Positions 44,976 through 52,873 of a DNA stretch of 64,000 nt are shown here, in pieces. How positions within the stretch are numbered: position 1 is the first letter of the stretch; every line of letters starts with the position of its first letter. A program made the translations under genes and the position numbers. This DNA comes from a virus. The DNA is taken from positions 1 to 64,000 of the IMG/VR virus record IMGVR_UViG_3300006654_000661. One strand, given 5' to 3'. The notes beneath the pieces are model-generated. The model ran no database searches, had not been told where the DNA came from, and saw only the letters and a list, made by a program, of their open reading frames with translations.

Positions 44976-44993
44976 AAGCAAATTTGGTGATTT

Positions 44994-45698
44994 ATGGATA
45001 CTTTTGGCTACTGTTTAGAAAAAGCCAGGAAAAAAGCGGGGTACAAATCCGCTGGCGAGTTTGGAAAGAAACTTGGCGTTTCCCATGTAACCGTTAGGGC
45101 TTGGGAAAAAGATGAATACAAACCGAGTAGTGACAATATTTTTGAAATAGTCAATGTGCTAGGCGAGCATAGCTACGGCCTACCCAATGTTCACTCCTCT
45201 AAAAAAATAGACGAGTCTAATGCAGAGTATGTAGGCCATGTTGATGTTTGGGATAGCAATACAGAATTAGACGAGGATGAAGTAGAAGTGCCGTTTTTCA
45301 TGGATGTAGAACTAGCTGCTGGCGTAGGTGGTGAATTAGCAATAGAGATTCAGGGGCCTAAATTAAGATTTTCAAAGTCAACATTAAGGCGTTGTGGAGT
45401 TCAGGCCGAAGCCGCGGCCTGCGTAAAGGTCTCAGGCAATAGTATGGAACCAAGGCTTTTTGATGGCGATGTTGTTGGAGTAAATACTTTAGATAAACAT
45501 ATTGTTGATGGAAAAGTTTACGCGATAAATCATGCTGGGCTTTTGCGTGTGAAGCGGATTTACAGGATGCCTGGCGGCGGATTGAGGATAAACAGCATTA
45601 ATCACGCAGAACACCCTGATGAGTTATATTCTCAGCAGGAAGTTGCTGACATAATGATCATAGGAAAAGTATTTTGGCATTCTAGCATCTGGGACTAA
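44994..45698 (+). CDS. CI-like prophage repressor (HTH + S24 peptidase)
   Basis: 234 residues. The N-terminal HTH (AGYKSAGEFGKKLGVSHVTVRAWEKDEYKP) is joined by a linker to a LexA/CI-type self-cleaving peptidase: cleavage pair Ala109-Gly110 in ELAAGVGG, catalytic Ser150 in VSGNSMEP and Lys187 in LRVKRI. The lysogen should therefore be SOS-inducible through RecA-stimulated cleavage. Its own promoter lies in the operator region. Autoregulation is inferred. Confidence 0.93.
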   Translation: MDTFGYCLEKARKKAGYKSAGEFGKKLGVSHVTVRAWEKDEYKPSSDNIFEIVNVLGEHSYGLPNVHSSKKIDESNAEYVGHVDVWDSNTELDEDEVEVPFFMDVELAAGVGGELAIEIQGPKLRFSKSTLRRCGVQAEAAACVKVSGNSMEPRLFDGDVVGVNTLDKHIVDGKVYAINHAGLLRVKRIYRMPGGGLRINSINHAEHPDELYSQQEVADIMIIGKVFWHSSIWD

Positions 45699-45716
45699 TC
45701 AAGAAGGAAATCATTA

Positions 45717-46169
45717 ATGAAGCTAGCCATCCCCCTACTAATCTTTCTTAATATTTTGAATACCGCCCATGCTGGCATTTTTGGCCCTGATAACTATGAG
45801 GAATGTGTCCTCGATAAAATGAAGGGGCAAGCAAAAAACCTAATATATGTTGCTAGAAAGGCGTGTGAGAAAAAATTCCCCTACGAAAAAGACTTAGGAA
45901 GTTACTCAAGCGAGTACGAGTTTTCTTGGATGCCTTATAATGATAATTCAGTTTATTTCTCAATAAGCAAAAACTATGGTGAATACAAAATCACTAGAGT
46001 AAATGTTACGTTTAGCTCAAGCCTATGCAGCGACAATACTTCATTACCAAGTGAGCACACCAAAACAGTAGAGCTAAGTGATAAAGAAGACGCCTCTATT
46101 ACTTCCGTACCTGCAATATCCTATAAATGTGCCAGAGTTAATAACTTATGGGGGATCATAAAATCATAG
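45717..46169 (+). CDS. Secreted Cys-containing protein co-transcribed with the repressor
   Basis: 150 residues with a signal peptide (MKLAIPLLIFLNILNTAHA, cut after AHA). The mature part has six Cys residues (ECVLDK, KACEKKF, SSLCSDN, YKCARV among others), consistent with disulphides in the periplasm. It starts 18 bp after the repressor gene and ends before a strong terminator, so it is likely expressed in the lysogen. A lysogenic conversion or superinfection-exclusion factor is plausible. No homologue recognised. Confidence 0.65.
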   Translation: MKLAIPLLIFLNILNTAHAGIFGPDNYEECVLDKMKGQAKNLIYVARKACEKKFPYEKDLGSYSSEYEFSWMPYNDNSVYFSISKNYGEYKITRVNVTFSSSLCSDNTSLPSEHTKTVELSDKEDASITSVPAISYKCARVNNLWGIIKS

Positions 46170-46192
46170 CTATAAATTTTATCTAGGAACTG

Positions 46193-46217
46193 AAACCGCT
46201 TTATGGCGGTTTTTTTG
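46193..46217 (+). terminator. Intrinsic terminator of the repressor operon
   Basis: AAACCGC, a short loop and GCGGTTT followed by a T-run. Ends transcription from the cI promoter and separates it from the early rightward promoter. Confidence 0.9.
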
Positions 46218-46236
46218 TATCCTAAAAAAAGATAAT

Positions 46237-46286
46237 TTAAGTTTTCTTACATTTAATATTGACAATTTATTTAAGTTATCTTAAAT
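46237..46286 (+). promoter_or_regulatory. Rightward early promoter (PL equivalent) with two operators
   Basis: TTGACA (46259-46264), 16-bp spacer, TTAAAT (46281-46286). Two copies of the repressor operator type flank it, TTAAGTTTTCTTAC at 46237-46250 and TTAAGTTATCTTAA at 46271-46284, the latter within the spacer and -10. The prophage repressor should silence this operon directly. Confidence 0.85.
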
Positions 46287-46321
46287 TTAGCCTATCAACT
46301 TAAATTGATAAGGCTTAAACC

Positions 46322-46705
46322 ATGACCTACTGCCACGTATCAAATCAACTCGCTTGGCACGCTAATAAGCCAGAGCCTAAAACCTTTGGCGATCTTGGCG
46401 AATGGGAGCAAGAGTACATTGTTACCGAGCTTTCTGAGTCAGTGCTTAGCGATAAGGCTTCACTTAAATGGGTTGATTACCCTCATGTGATTGACGCTGA
46501 CTTTGCGATGCAGAGCCTTCTTGAAGAAGCAGACTTCATCGAAGAGTTAGCAAAATCAGTGCTTCAAACATCAAGCGCTAAAACGCTACTCCTAAATCAA
46601 CTTAAAGCTGAAACCAAAGGGCTAATCAAGTGCGCATTAGATAAGTGCAACATGCCGCCAAATGGTTATGACTTTGAAGAAATTTTGGGGAGCTACGCAG
46701 CATGA
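46322..46705 (+). CDS. First gene of the rightward early operon, unknown
   Basis: 127 residues, acidic and mostly helical (LGEWEQEYIVTELSESVL). No motif recognised. It follows the repressor-controlled promoter with a 30-bp leader and its stop overlaps the start of the LuxR-type gene (ATGA). Confidence 0.5.
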   Translation: MTYCHVSNQLAWHANKPEPKTFGDLGEWEQEYIVTELSESVLSDKASLKWVDYPHVIDADFAMQSLLEEADFIEELAKSVLQTSSAKTLLLNQLKAETKGLIKCALDKCNMPPNGYDFEEILGSYAA

Positions 46706-47148
46706 ATGCAAATGGCGTTCACCTCACCCCAAGAGAGCAGCAGGTTTATGACCTGATGATAACCGGCACTAGTCAACGCACTGCGGCCAAGATTATCGGC
46801 ATTTCAGTTAGAAGCGTGAAGTTTTACACCGCATCTATTTTCAAAAAGCTTGGCGTTTACTCAACGCGTCAAGTTGTGGCCACTCATTACATGGGCTTAG
46901 ACCAAGTTAATGAGAGTGGCGTGCCAGGTGTTGAATCGCTATCGAAAGCAGAGCGCCGCGTTTACGACCAAGTGGTTACTGGTGTTAGCCGAAAAGAAAT
47001 TGCATCAAGAGTTTTTCGGGCTGATACCACGGTCACTTTTCATTTGAAAAATATCAGTAAAAAGCTTGGCGTTAACTCAATGCTTGAATTGATATTTCTT
47101 CATTATGTTGGTGATAGCGAGTCTTTAATAGAAAGAGAGGCAGCATGA
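46702..47148 (+). CDS. Protein of two LuxR-type HTH domains
   Basis: 148 residues made of two GerE-like modules and nothing else: LTPREQQVYDLMITGTSQRTAAKIIGISVRSVKFYTASIFKKLGV and LSKAERRVYDQVVTGVSRKEIASRVFRADTTVTFHLKNISKKLGV. Each has the family's HTH and the TVxxHLxNIxKKLGV-type end. No receiver or autoinducer domain. Probably an early transcription regulator of phage or host genes, acting as an intramolecular dimer. Confidence 0.85.
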   Translation: MNANGVHLTPREQQVYDLMITGTSQRTAAKIIGISVRSVKFYTASIFKKLGVYSTRQVVATHYMGLDQVNESGVPGVESLSKAERRVYDQVVTGVSRKEIASRVFRADTTVTFHLKNISKKLGVNSMLELIFLHYVGDSESLIEREAA

Positions 47149-47240
47149 TTTATTTAATTATTTTGCTAGGGCCATGCTTTCTTTTGCTGGCAACTATATC
47201 GCTAATTGAAGCCATTAAAGGCGTTAATTTTAATAAATAA
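47145..47240 (+). CDS. 31-residue single-TM peptide
   Basis: ATG overlaps the stop of the LuxR-type gene (ATGA). MIYLIILLGPCFLLLATISL then IEAIKGVNFNK: an N-terminal membrane helix and a short basic tail. The coupling supports it; the function is unknown. Confidence 0.6.
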   Translation: MIYLIILLGPCFLLLATISLIEAIKGVNFNK

Positions 47241-47258
47241 AACCAAAGGATAAAGACG

Positions 47259-47882
47259 ATGAAACTATTAGATTTTTTGCAGCAAAGAAATATTTCACAT
47301 GAGGTTGCTGGTAATAAAGTCCTCGTAGGTGGCTCCCTTTACCTTCGTGGCACTCAAATCACTGAGCTACCAGAGGGTTTGAATGTAGGTGGCTCTCTTG
47401 ACCTTGAGGAAACTCAAATCACTGAGCTACCAGAGGGTTTGAATGTAGGTGGCTCCCTTTACCTTCGTGGCACTCAAATCACTGAGCTACCAGAGGGCTT
47501 GAATGTAGGTGACTCCCTTTACCTTTGTGGCACTCAAATCACTGAGCTACCAGAGGGCTTGAATGTAGGTGACTCCCTTTACCTTGAGGAAACTCAAATC
47601 ACCGAGCTACCAGAGTCATTTTCATGCGAATCGCTTTATTTGAACCCAGAGAATTTTAAAGAAATAGAAAGCAAAAGTAACTGCGGTGCTCACTCTAGAA
47701 CCATTTTTGTGTTGATAAATAAAGGCGAATTCTATGTGGCAGCAGGATGCTTTTTTGACACGTTCACGAACTTTTGTGAAGCGGTCAATGGTAAATATTC
47801 GGACCATTCTGCTAAAAAGTACATTGCTGACGCTCAAGAGTGTATTGAAAAGCTTACAGCTAATTTAGCAAGCGTAGCATAA
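47259..47882 (+). CDS. Leucine-rich-repeat-like protein with 20-residue repeats
   Basis: 207 residues. Residues about 24-119 are five repeats of 20 residues, consensus GGSLYLRGTQITELPEGLNV, of the type seen in phage LRR-like proteins and bacterial LRR effectors. The C-terminal 80 residues (SESLYLNPENF ... AAGCFFDTFTNFCEAVNGKY) form a separate domain. The repeats are also nearly identical as DNA, see the repeat entry. Possibly a binding protein of unknown partner. Confidence 0.7.
   Translation: MKLLDFLQQRNISHEVAGNKVLVGGSLYLRGTQITELPEGLNVGGSLDLEETQITELPEGLNVGGSLYLRGTQITELPEGLNVGDSLYLCGTQITELPEGLNVGDSLYLEETQITELPESFSCESLYLNPENFKEIESKSNCGAHSRTIFVLINKGEFYVAAGCFFDTFTNFCEAVNGKYSDHSAKKYIADAQECIEKLTANLASVA
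47325..47615 (+). repeat. Five 60-bp in-frame DNA repeats
   Basis: Copies begin at 47325, 47385, 47445, 47505 and 47565; the last is incomplete. Differences are few and clustered: an LRGTQ/LEETQ/LCGTQ variation and GGSL versus GDSL. Such near-identity suggests recent duplication or exchange and potential length variation. Confidence 0.9.
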
Positions 47883-47883
47883 A

Positions 47884-47955
47884 CCACGCCCCTAACTAAA
47901 GGGGCGCTAACCAACGGCTACCGCGTTTTGGACGGACAAGGTAGCCATAAGCACC
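47884..47955 (+). other. Two short hairpins between early genes
   Basis: CGCCCCT/AGGGGCG (47887-47907) and GGCTACC/GGTAGCC (47915-47945), with no T-run after either. They may form an RNA element in the early transcript leader of the next gene. Confidence 0.4.
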
Positions 47956-47969
47956 GGAGATAATAAACG

Positions 47970-48272
47970 ATGAAAATCCGAACCACAAACACTAAAGGCT
48001 TATTTTGCCTTGAATGGAAAGACGATGGCATAAGTGGCGGTGAGTATTTTACTCGCCTTGAGACCATCACCAACTCACTCGACACCGATGTAACGCTATG
48101 GCGTGAAGGTGTGCCAGGCACCGTTTTAAATATTGACCCTGAAGCGGTTGATAGCTTCTTTGAAATGGCTAGCAACGTTGACGTTCCTATTGATGTAATT
48201 AACGCCTTCCCTGCAACTGAAACTATTTCATCGTCTGCCAAGGATGGCTTTTTTGGGGAGGATGCCGCGTGA
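47970..48272 (+). CDS. Unknown early phage protein
   Basis: 100 residues, acidic, beta then helical: MKIRTTNTKGLFCLEWKDDG ... NIDPEAVDSFFEMASNVD. Stop overlaps the next start (GTGA). Probably an accessory early protein; no motif. Confidence 0.5.
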   Translation: MKIRTTNTKGLFCLEWKDDGISGGEYFTRLETITNSLDTDVTLWREGVPGTVLNIDPEAVDSFFEMASNVDVPIDVINAFPATETISSSAKDGFFGEDAA

Positions 48273-48550
48273 AAATTGAACACACTCGCGTTTCACAGGA
48301 TGGGCACCAGAGAGTGACTAGCCCTAAAAAAACGACTTATTGGACGGTTGAGCATGATGGTAAGCAATATCAAATCCAGCAAGAAACCGATTCATCTGGT
48401 CGCCCTCACGACTATGAATATCACGTAAACCGATTGCGTATCGTGAAGGTTGCGCATGACCTTTCAACAGTTTCAGCAAGTTTAACGAGCTTTGTAGATA
48501 TTACGCTCGCGGTAATGCTGGCGAAGTTTGTAAAGGAGAATGCCGCGTGA
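48269..48550 (+). CDS. Unknown early phage protein
   Basis: 93 residues, beta-rich, starting from a GTG that overlaps the previous stop. It ends with a hydrophobic helix (SFVDITLAVMLAKFV). Its stop overlaps the start of the next 51-residue gene. No family recognised. Confidence 0.5.
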   Translation: MKIEHTRVSQDGHQRVTSPKKTTYWTVEHDGKQYQIQQETDSSGRPHDYEYHVNRLRIVKVAHDLSTVSASLTSFVDITLAVMLAKFVKENAA

Positions 48551-48702
48551 TTTTCAAATATAAAAGCATTAAACCAGCTCGCCGTGAGCGCCTATTTTGG
48601 GATTTTTTAGGCTTAAACACACGCATTTCAGCAAAAGCCAACCGCTATAAAGTTGAGCTTATCGCATTCGATTCATTATTAGGGAGAGTAAATCATGGGT
48701 AA
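48547..48702 (+). CDS. 51-residue basic protein before bet
   Basis: GTG start overlaps the previous stop (GTGA), and its stop overlaps the bet start by 8 bp. Basic: VIFKYKSIKPARRERLFWDF then LGLNTRISAKANRYKVEL. Coupling to both neighbours supports it. Confidence 0.6.
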   Translation: MIFKYKSIKPARRERLFWDFLGLNTRISAKANRYKVELIAFDSLLGRVNHG

Positions 48703-49549
48703 TCAAATTCAAAGTTGGGAAGAGCAAAACAGTTATTTGGTAGCGCGAGGCATTGACGAATCAACATGGAACGCGCTTTGTTCGACCATTTACCCAGGTG
48801 CAAAACCTGACTCGATTGTAATGGCTGTTGATTATTGTCATGCGCGCCAATTGGACATAATGCTAAAACCTGTTCATTTGGTGCCAATGAGCATCAAGAA
48901 CGCTCAAACAGGAAATTATGAATACCGTGATGTTCCAATGCCTGGCGTAGGGCTTTACCGCATCCAAGCGGAGCGAACTGGCAACTATGTGGGAGCTGAT
49001 GCACCTGAGTTCGGCCCAATGATTGAGCGTGATTTTAAAGGAAAAAACAACCAAGTAGTAGCGTGCCGCTTTCCAGAATGGTGCAAATATACAGTTTATA
49101 AGCTCGCTAAAAACGGGGAGCGAGTAGCTTACTCAGCACTTGAATACTGGGAGGAAAACTACGCAACGGCTGGTAAATATTCAGAAGCACCTAATTCGAT
49201 GTGGCTAAAACGCCCACGCGGACAGTTGGCCAAATGCGCAGAGGCGCAAGCTTTGCGCCGTGGCTGGCCTGAAATAGGACAAGAAGCAACAGCCGAAGAA
49301 ATGGAGGGTAAGCACCGTTTTGAGCGCGAGATCAACCCAACCCATTCAATTTCACCCGCCGAACCTAAGACTTTACCCGTTTACACGCAGGGCCAGTTCA
49401 ACGAGAACGCTAATTCTTGGGCTAATGCAATTAGTGCAGGCAAAGCAACGCCTGAAAAAATTATCGCCATGGTGTCGAGCAAGTATGACTTGCCTAAACA
49501 AATCCGTGAGCAAATTGAAACCATCGTAGACGTAGCAGAGGAAGCGTAA
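48695..49549 (+). CDS. bet: RecT/Red-beta family recombinase (Bet)
   Basis: 284 residues. Single-strand annealing protein: LSGYFCHARQLDIMLKPVHLVPMSIKN-like and GVGLYRIQAERTGNYVGAD regions, then WLKRPRGQLAKCAEAQALRRGWP, which is the characteristic RecT/Bet core. Acts with the exonuclease encoded next. Gap of 2 bases to it. Confidence 0.92.
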   Translation: MGNQIQSWEEQNSYLVARGIDESTWNALCSTIYPGAKPDSIVMAVDYCHARQLDIMLKPVHLVPMSIKNAQTGNYEYRDVPMPGVGLYRIQAERTGNYVGADAPEFGPMIERDFKGKNNQVVACRFPEWCKYTVYKLAKNGERVAYSALEYWEENYATAGKYSEAPNSMWLKRPRGQLAKCAEAQALRRGWPEIGQEATAEEMEGKHRFEREINPTHSISPAEPKTLPVYTQGQFNENANSWANAISAGKATPEKIIAMVSSKYDLPKQIREQIETIVDVAEEA

Positions 49550-49551
49550 TT

Positions 49552-51294
49552 ATGAATTTCTTAACTGACTTAGTTCAAGGCTCAAAAGAGTGGCTAGAAG
49601 TTCGCAAGAACTACTTCACGGCTAGTGAAGCAGCAGCAATGCTTGGTTTAAGCAAATACACCTCTCGTAGCGATTTGCTTAAACAGAAAGCTACAGGCGT
49701 AACGCCAGAAGTTACGCCCTCTCAGCAACGCCTTTTCAATAAGGGGCACGCTACCGAAGAAGTGGCACGCCCTATTGCTGAAGCCTATATAGGTGAAGAG
49801 CTTTACCCAGCAACTATCACAAACGAAATTGAAGGTTTAAAGCTTCTAGCTTCAATGGATGGCTTAACCATGATGGGTGATCGTGGCTGGGAATGCAAAA
49901 TGTGGAATGCTGAGTTTGCCGAAATGGTTAAAAACGGAATCGTACCAGATACGCATTGGCCGCAACTTGAACAGCAGACGCTTGTAAGTGGTGCAGAAAA
50001 GATTCTATTCACGGTTACTGATGGCACCGAAGAAAAGCGCGAACAGGTATGGTACGAGTCAGTGCCAGAACGCCGCGCACAAGTCATTAACGGCTGGAAA
50101 CAGTTTAAAGCCGACCTTAAAGCGTACGTTCTCACCGAATCTACAGAAAAGGTAGAAGCAGAGCCAGTACGTGAACTGCCAGCCATTAACTACAAAATGA
50201 ATGGCTTAGCACTAGAGTCAAACCTAGAAGCGTACAAGCAAGCTGCCACTGACCTTGTAGCGCTATCTGAAAAGCCACTTGAATCAGACCAAGACTTTGC
50301 CGATGCCGAAGCGCGTCAAAAGGTTTTCACAAAAGCAGAGAAAGACATTAAGGACGCATGTGATCGCGTTATGGGTGAGATTGATTCAATCGATACCTTT
50401 GTAAAAGACATGCGCTTTATCTCTGAACAGATTCGCCAAGCGCGACTAGCTGAAGGTAAGCAAATTAAGGCGCGTAAAGAAGAGTTGCGCGAAGAGATTT
50501 TAAACAAGGCTAATCAAGAAGCTTCAAAGGCGCTTAACGAGGCGATGGCAAAAGTTAATGCCAAGCTACCTAACATCGACTTTAACCCAGCCGGTGCCAT
50601 GAAAGGCAAGCGCACTATTGAGTCATTGCAAGACGCAGCTGATACCGAAGTAGCGAAAGCAAAAATCCAAATCGCTGAGTTTGTCGAAGTAGCGCAAGCC
50701 AACATGCTTGTTATTGCTGATAACCGCGAGTTCGATTTCCTATTTAACGACTGGGCCCAAATTGCTTTTAAAGCAACTGAGGACTTCAAAACATTGGTAA
50801 CAGCTCGCATTGCGACTTACCAGGCTGACCAAAAAGCTAAAGAAGATGCAGAACGTGAACGCATTCGCCAAGAAGAACAAGCGAAGCTGCAACGTGAAGC
50901 TGAAGCGAAAGCGCGAGCAGAAGAACAAGCCAAGCGTGACGCAGAAGAAAAAGCCCGTTTTGATGCGGAAGAACAAGCAAGGCTGATGCAGGGCGATAGC
51001 AAGCGAACAAGCGAAGGCATGCAAGGGCAAAGCAAGCATGGTTCGGCAGGACAAATGCAAGATGGAGCAAAAATAAATGAGCCAAAAGAAGAAGTTCAGC
51101 CAGAACAGAAAGCGGAGCCAGCGCCTAGCGTGGTTCGACAAGAGCAAAACCCAGTGCGCCACTATGGGCTAATGGAGCTTAACGCAATGGATCAGCTAGC
51201 AAAGCTAGTTGAGGAAGCAAACAAGCCTTACGCAAATGACCTACGCCAGTTCGTTGAGTTGGTTAAGGCTAACAACTTGAAGAAGGTGGCTTAG
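49552..51294 (+). CDS. YqaJ-type lambda exonuclease fused to a long coiled coil (DUF1351-like)
   Basis: 580 residues. The first 195 are a YqaJ/lambda exonuclease domain (GSKEWLEVRKNYFTASEAAAMLG, KGHATEEVARP, MDGLTMMGDRGWECKMWN with the D...EcK catalytic pattern, WPQLEQQTLVSG). The remaining 385 are helical: about 215-420 resembles DUF1351 proteins, then a Glu/Arg/Ala coil (420-490) and a Gln-rich linker to a C-terminal helical domain. It generates 3' overhangs for Bet. The fusion is longer than lambda Exo (226 residues). Confidence 0.88.
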   Translation: MNFLTDLVQGSKEWLEVRKNYFTASEAAAMLGLSKYTSRSDLLKQKATGVTPEVTPSQQRLFNKGHATEEVARPIAEAYIGEELYPATITNEIEGLKLLASMDGLTMMGDRGWECKMWNAEFAEMVKNGIVPDTHWPQLEQQTLVSGAEKILFTVTDGTEEKREQVWYESVPERRAQVINGWKQFKADLKAYVLTESTEKVEAEPVRELPAINYKMNGLALESNLEAYKQAATDLVALSEKPLESDQDFADAEARQKVFTKAEKDIKDACDRVMGEIDSIDTFVKDMRFISEQIRQARLAEGKQIKARKEELREEILNKANQEASKALNEAMAKVNAKLPNIDFNPAGAMKGKRTIESLQDAADTEVAKAKIQIAEFVEVAQANMLVIADNREFDFLFNDWAQIAFKATEDFKTLVTARIATYQADQKAKEDAERERIRQEEQAKLQREAEAKARAEEQAKRDAEEKARFDAEEQARLMQGDSKRTSEGMQGQSKHGSAGQMQDGAKINEPKEEVQPEQKAEPAPSVVRQEQNPVRHYGLMELNAMDQLAKLVEEANKPYANDLRQFVELVKANNLKKVA

Positions 51295-51334
51295 GCCACC
51301 TCTGTAACTTTCTTACTAAAAGGTAATAAATATT

Positions 51335-51679
51335 ATGAGCGAATCAAAACAAACAAACGTTGACGATTTTGTAAGCGAGCTAGAAGCAGGCATTTTCAAA
51401 GAGCGTTTAGCCATGATGCTAACAGAGGCAGCGCTTGGCGCAGTAATGCACAACCGCAAAGGTAAGGTTAACGTTAGTTTTGACATTACCCGCGTCAATG
51501 AGTCAGGCCAAGTAATGATCAGCGCCAACTTGAAAAACACCAAGCCTACAAAGCGTGGCGCCATCACTGAAGAAGTGAAAAGCGATACGCCTATGTGGGT
51601 AGGTAAAGGCGGTGTTATCACCATCGAGCAACCAAAAGAAGAAATGAGCGGTCAATTCACTTTAATTCACAGCAAATAA
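51335..51679 (+). CDS. Unknown recombination-operon protein
   Basis: 114 residues; a helical first half (FVSELEAGIFKERLAMMLTEAALGAVMHN) then beta strands (VNVSFDITRV, QVMISANLKNT). Often found next to exo in related phages, function unknown. AAAAGG-like ribosome binding site upstream. Confidence 0.55.
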   Translation: MSESKQTNVDDFVSELEAGIFKERLAMMLTEAALGAVMHNRKGKVNVSFDITRVNESGQVMISANLKNTKPTKRGAITEEVKSDTPMWVGKGGVITIEQPKEEMSGQFTLIHSK

Positions 51680-51688
51680 GGCAAAAAA

Positions 51689-52510
51689 ATGAGCATGGAT
51701 AAATCAGCAATAGAAAAAATTCAGGAAAGCAATGCGCTTTCTATCGCACGCGAACAGCTAGACAAGCAAAAATTACCTGGCGTATTAGTGGCACCGGACA
51801 ACACAAAGTTGGCAGACCTTGAACAGTTTATGCCGAATGCACGCCACTTCAAACTTAGATTTGACACAAAAGTTATCGGTGAGTTTGTTCGCTACGTTAG
51901 CCAGCATGCAACAAAAGACAGTGGCATTTTTGTTGATGATGAAAATCTATCTGCAGGGTGCTGCGTTGATCTAGGCACAACTGATAAGCCTTTGCATAAA
52001 TACCATGGCGCAAATCTAAGGCTTAAAAAAACGGCTGCTTACTCTGCAATTCTTGGCAAGGTTGGATGCAAGCTAGGACAGAAAGAAGCGGCTGAATTTA
52101 TCGAAGATTGGAAACATGAAATTGCAACCATTCTTACCAGCGAAGAAGGGGAAATGACAGTTGGCCAAGCTGCATCTTCAATGCGAAACCTATCGATTGA
52201 ACAAGCACGCGAAACCAATTCAACAGTTAGTGACTTTGGTTACAGCGCCAGTGCGCAAGAGCGACTAGAAGCTAAAAACAAAGACCGCCTGCCTGCATTC
52301 ATCAAATTTTCCATAGCGCCGTATCATGGGCTTGGTGAGCGTGAAATTATCTTGCGAGTAGGTGTAATACCAAGTGGTGATGCACCAACCATCACGTTTC
52401 GAATTGTGGGTGATGAAGCGCTTAAAGAAGAGTTAGCATTCGAGTTCAAAGATATTCTTGAAGATAAGCTAATTAAGTGTGAAGCCCCAATTTACATCGG
52501 CACTATCTAA
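51689..52510 (+). CDS. DUF2303 (YfdQ-like) protein
   Basis: 273 residues, resembling the YfdQ/DUF2303 phage family: LPGVLVAPDNTKLADLEQFM, RFDTKVIGEFVRYV, DLGTTDKPLHKYH, and a repeated beta C-terminus (ITFRIVGDEALKEELAFEFKD). Common next to exo/bet in phages; the function is unknown but likely in DNA metabolism. Confidence 0.8.
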   Translation: MSMDKSAIEKIQESNALSIAREQLDKQKLPGVLVAPDNTKLADLEQFMPNARHFKLRFDTKVIGEFVRYVSQHATKDSGIFVDDENLSAGCCVDLGTTDKPLHKYHGANLRLKKTAAYSAILGKVGCKLGQKEAAEFIEDWKHEIATILTSEEGEMTVGQAASSMRNLSIEQARETNSTVSDFGYSASAQERLEAKNKDRLPAFIKFSIAPYHGLGEREIILRVGVIPSGDAPTITFRIVGDEALKEELAFEFKDILEDKLIKCEAPIYIGTI

Positions 52511-52525
52511 CCTGAAATGTAGGCA

Positions 52526-52541
52526 AGCCCCTTCGGGGGCT
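52526..52541 (+). terminator. UUCG-tetraloop hairpin after the DUF2303 gene
   Basis: AGCCCC, loop TTCG, GGGGCT: a 6-bp GC stem closed by a UUCG tetraloop. No T-run follows, so it is more likely an mRNA stability or processing element than a terminator. Confidence 0.45.
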
Positions 52542-52553
52542 AAGGTTATCAAA

Positions 52554-52688
52554 ATGGAAAACCCAACCCCTGAAGATTGGCCAGATGAAAAGCGTATTGA
52601 ACTTATCGGGCACAATGGCCCAACTGGTGAACACTACTTTTGGGAATTGTATAACAAGCTAGTTGAAGCGGGAGTGTATGACGCATGA
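52554..52688 (+). CDS. 44-residue acidic phage protein
   Basis: ATG at 52554 (MENPTPEDWPDEKRIELIGH); an upstream extension of the frame overlaps the DUF2303 gene and looks random. Acidic, with a WELYNKLVEAGV helix. Stop overlaps the next start. Confidence 0.55.
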   Translation: MENPTPEDWPDEKRIELIGHNGPTGEHYFWELYNKLVEAGVYDA

Positions 52689-52873
52689 CCACAATTTTAA
52701 TAAATGATAAGCCGGTGCGCTTTCATGCCACGTTAGTCACAAGAGTTCAGGCAATGGTAGAGCGAGGAATGACCGCCGAAGCTATAGCAACAAAGATAGC
52801 AAGGAACGTAACCGTTACCGCTGAGCTAGTTTCTACTATTAAAGGTAATGCACAATTGGAGCAAGTAGCATGA
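52685..52873 (+). CDS. Small HTH-like phage protein
   Basis: 62 residues. RVQAMVERGMTAEAIATKIARNVTVTAELVSTI has the helix-turn-helix shape of a short DNA-binding protein. Overlaps both neighbours by 4 bases. Confidence 0.5.
   Translation: MTTILINDKPVRFHATLVTRVQAMVERGMTAEAIATKIARNVTVTAELVSTIKGNAQLEQVA

Noticed and set aside
47325-47615. CRISPR array
   Set aside because: The 60-bp repeats are contiguous and coding without spacers. No other repeat-spacer pattern or cas gene occurs in the window.
50740-51162. Phe/Leu/Cys-rich minus-strand frame opposite the exonuclease coiled coil
   Set aside because: It arises from the Glu/Lys/Arg/Ala codons of the plus-strand coil and has no start signal.
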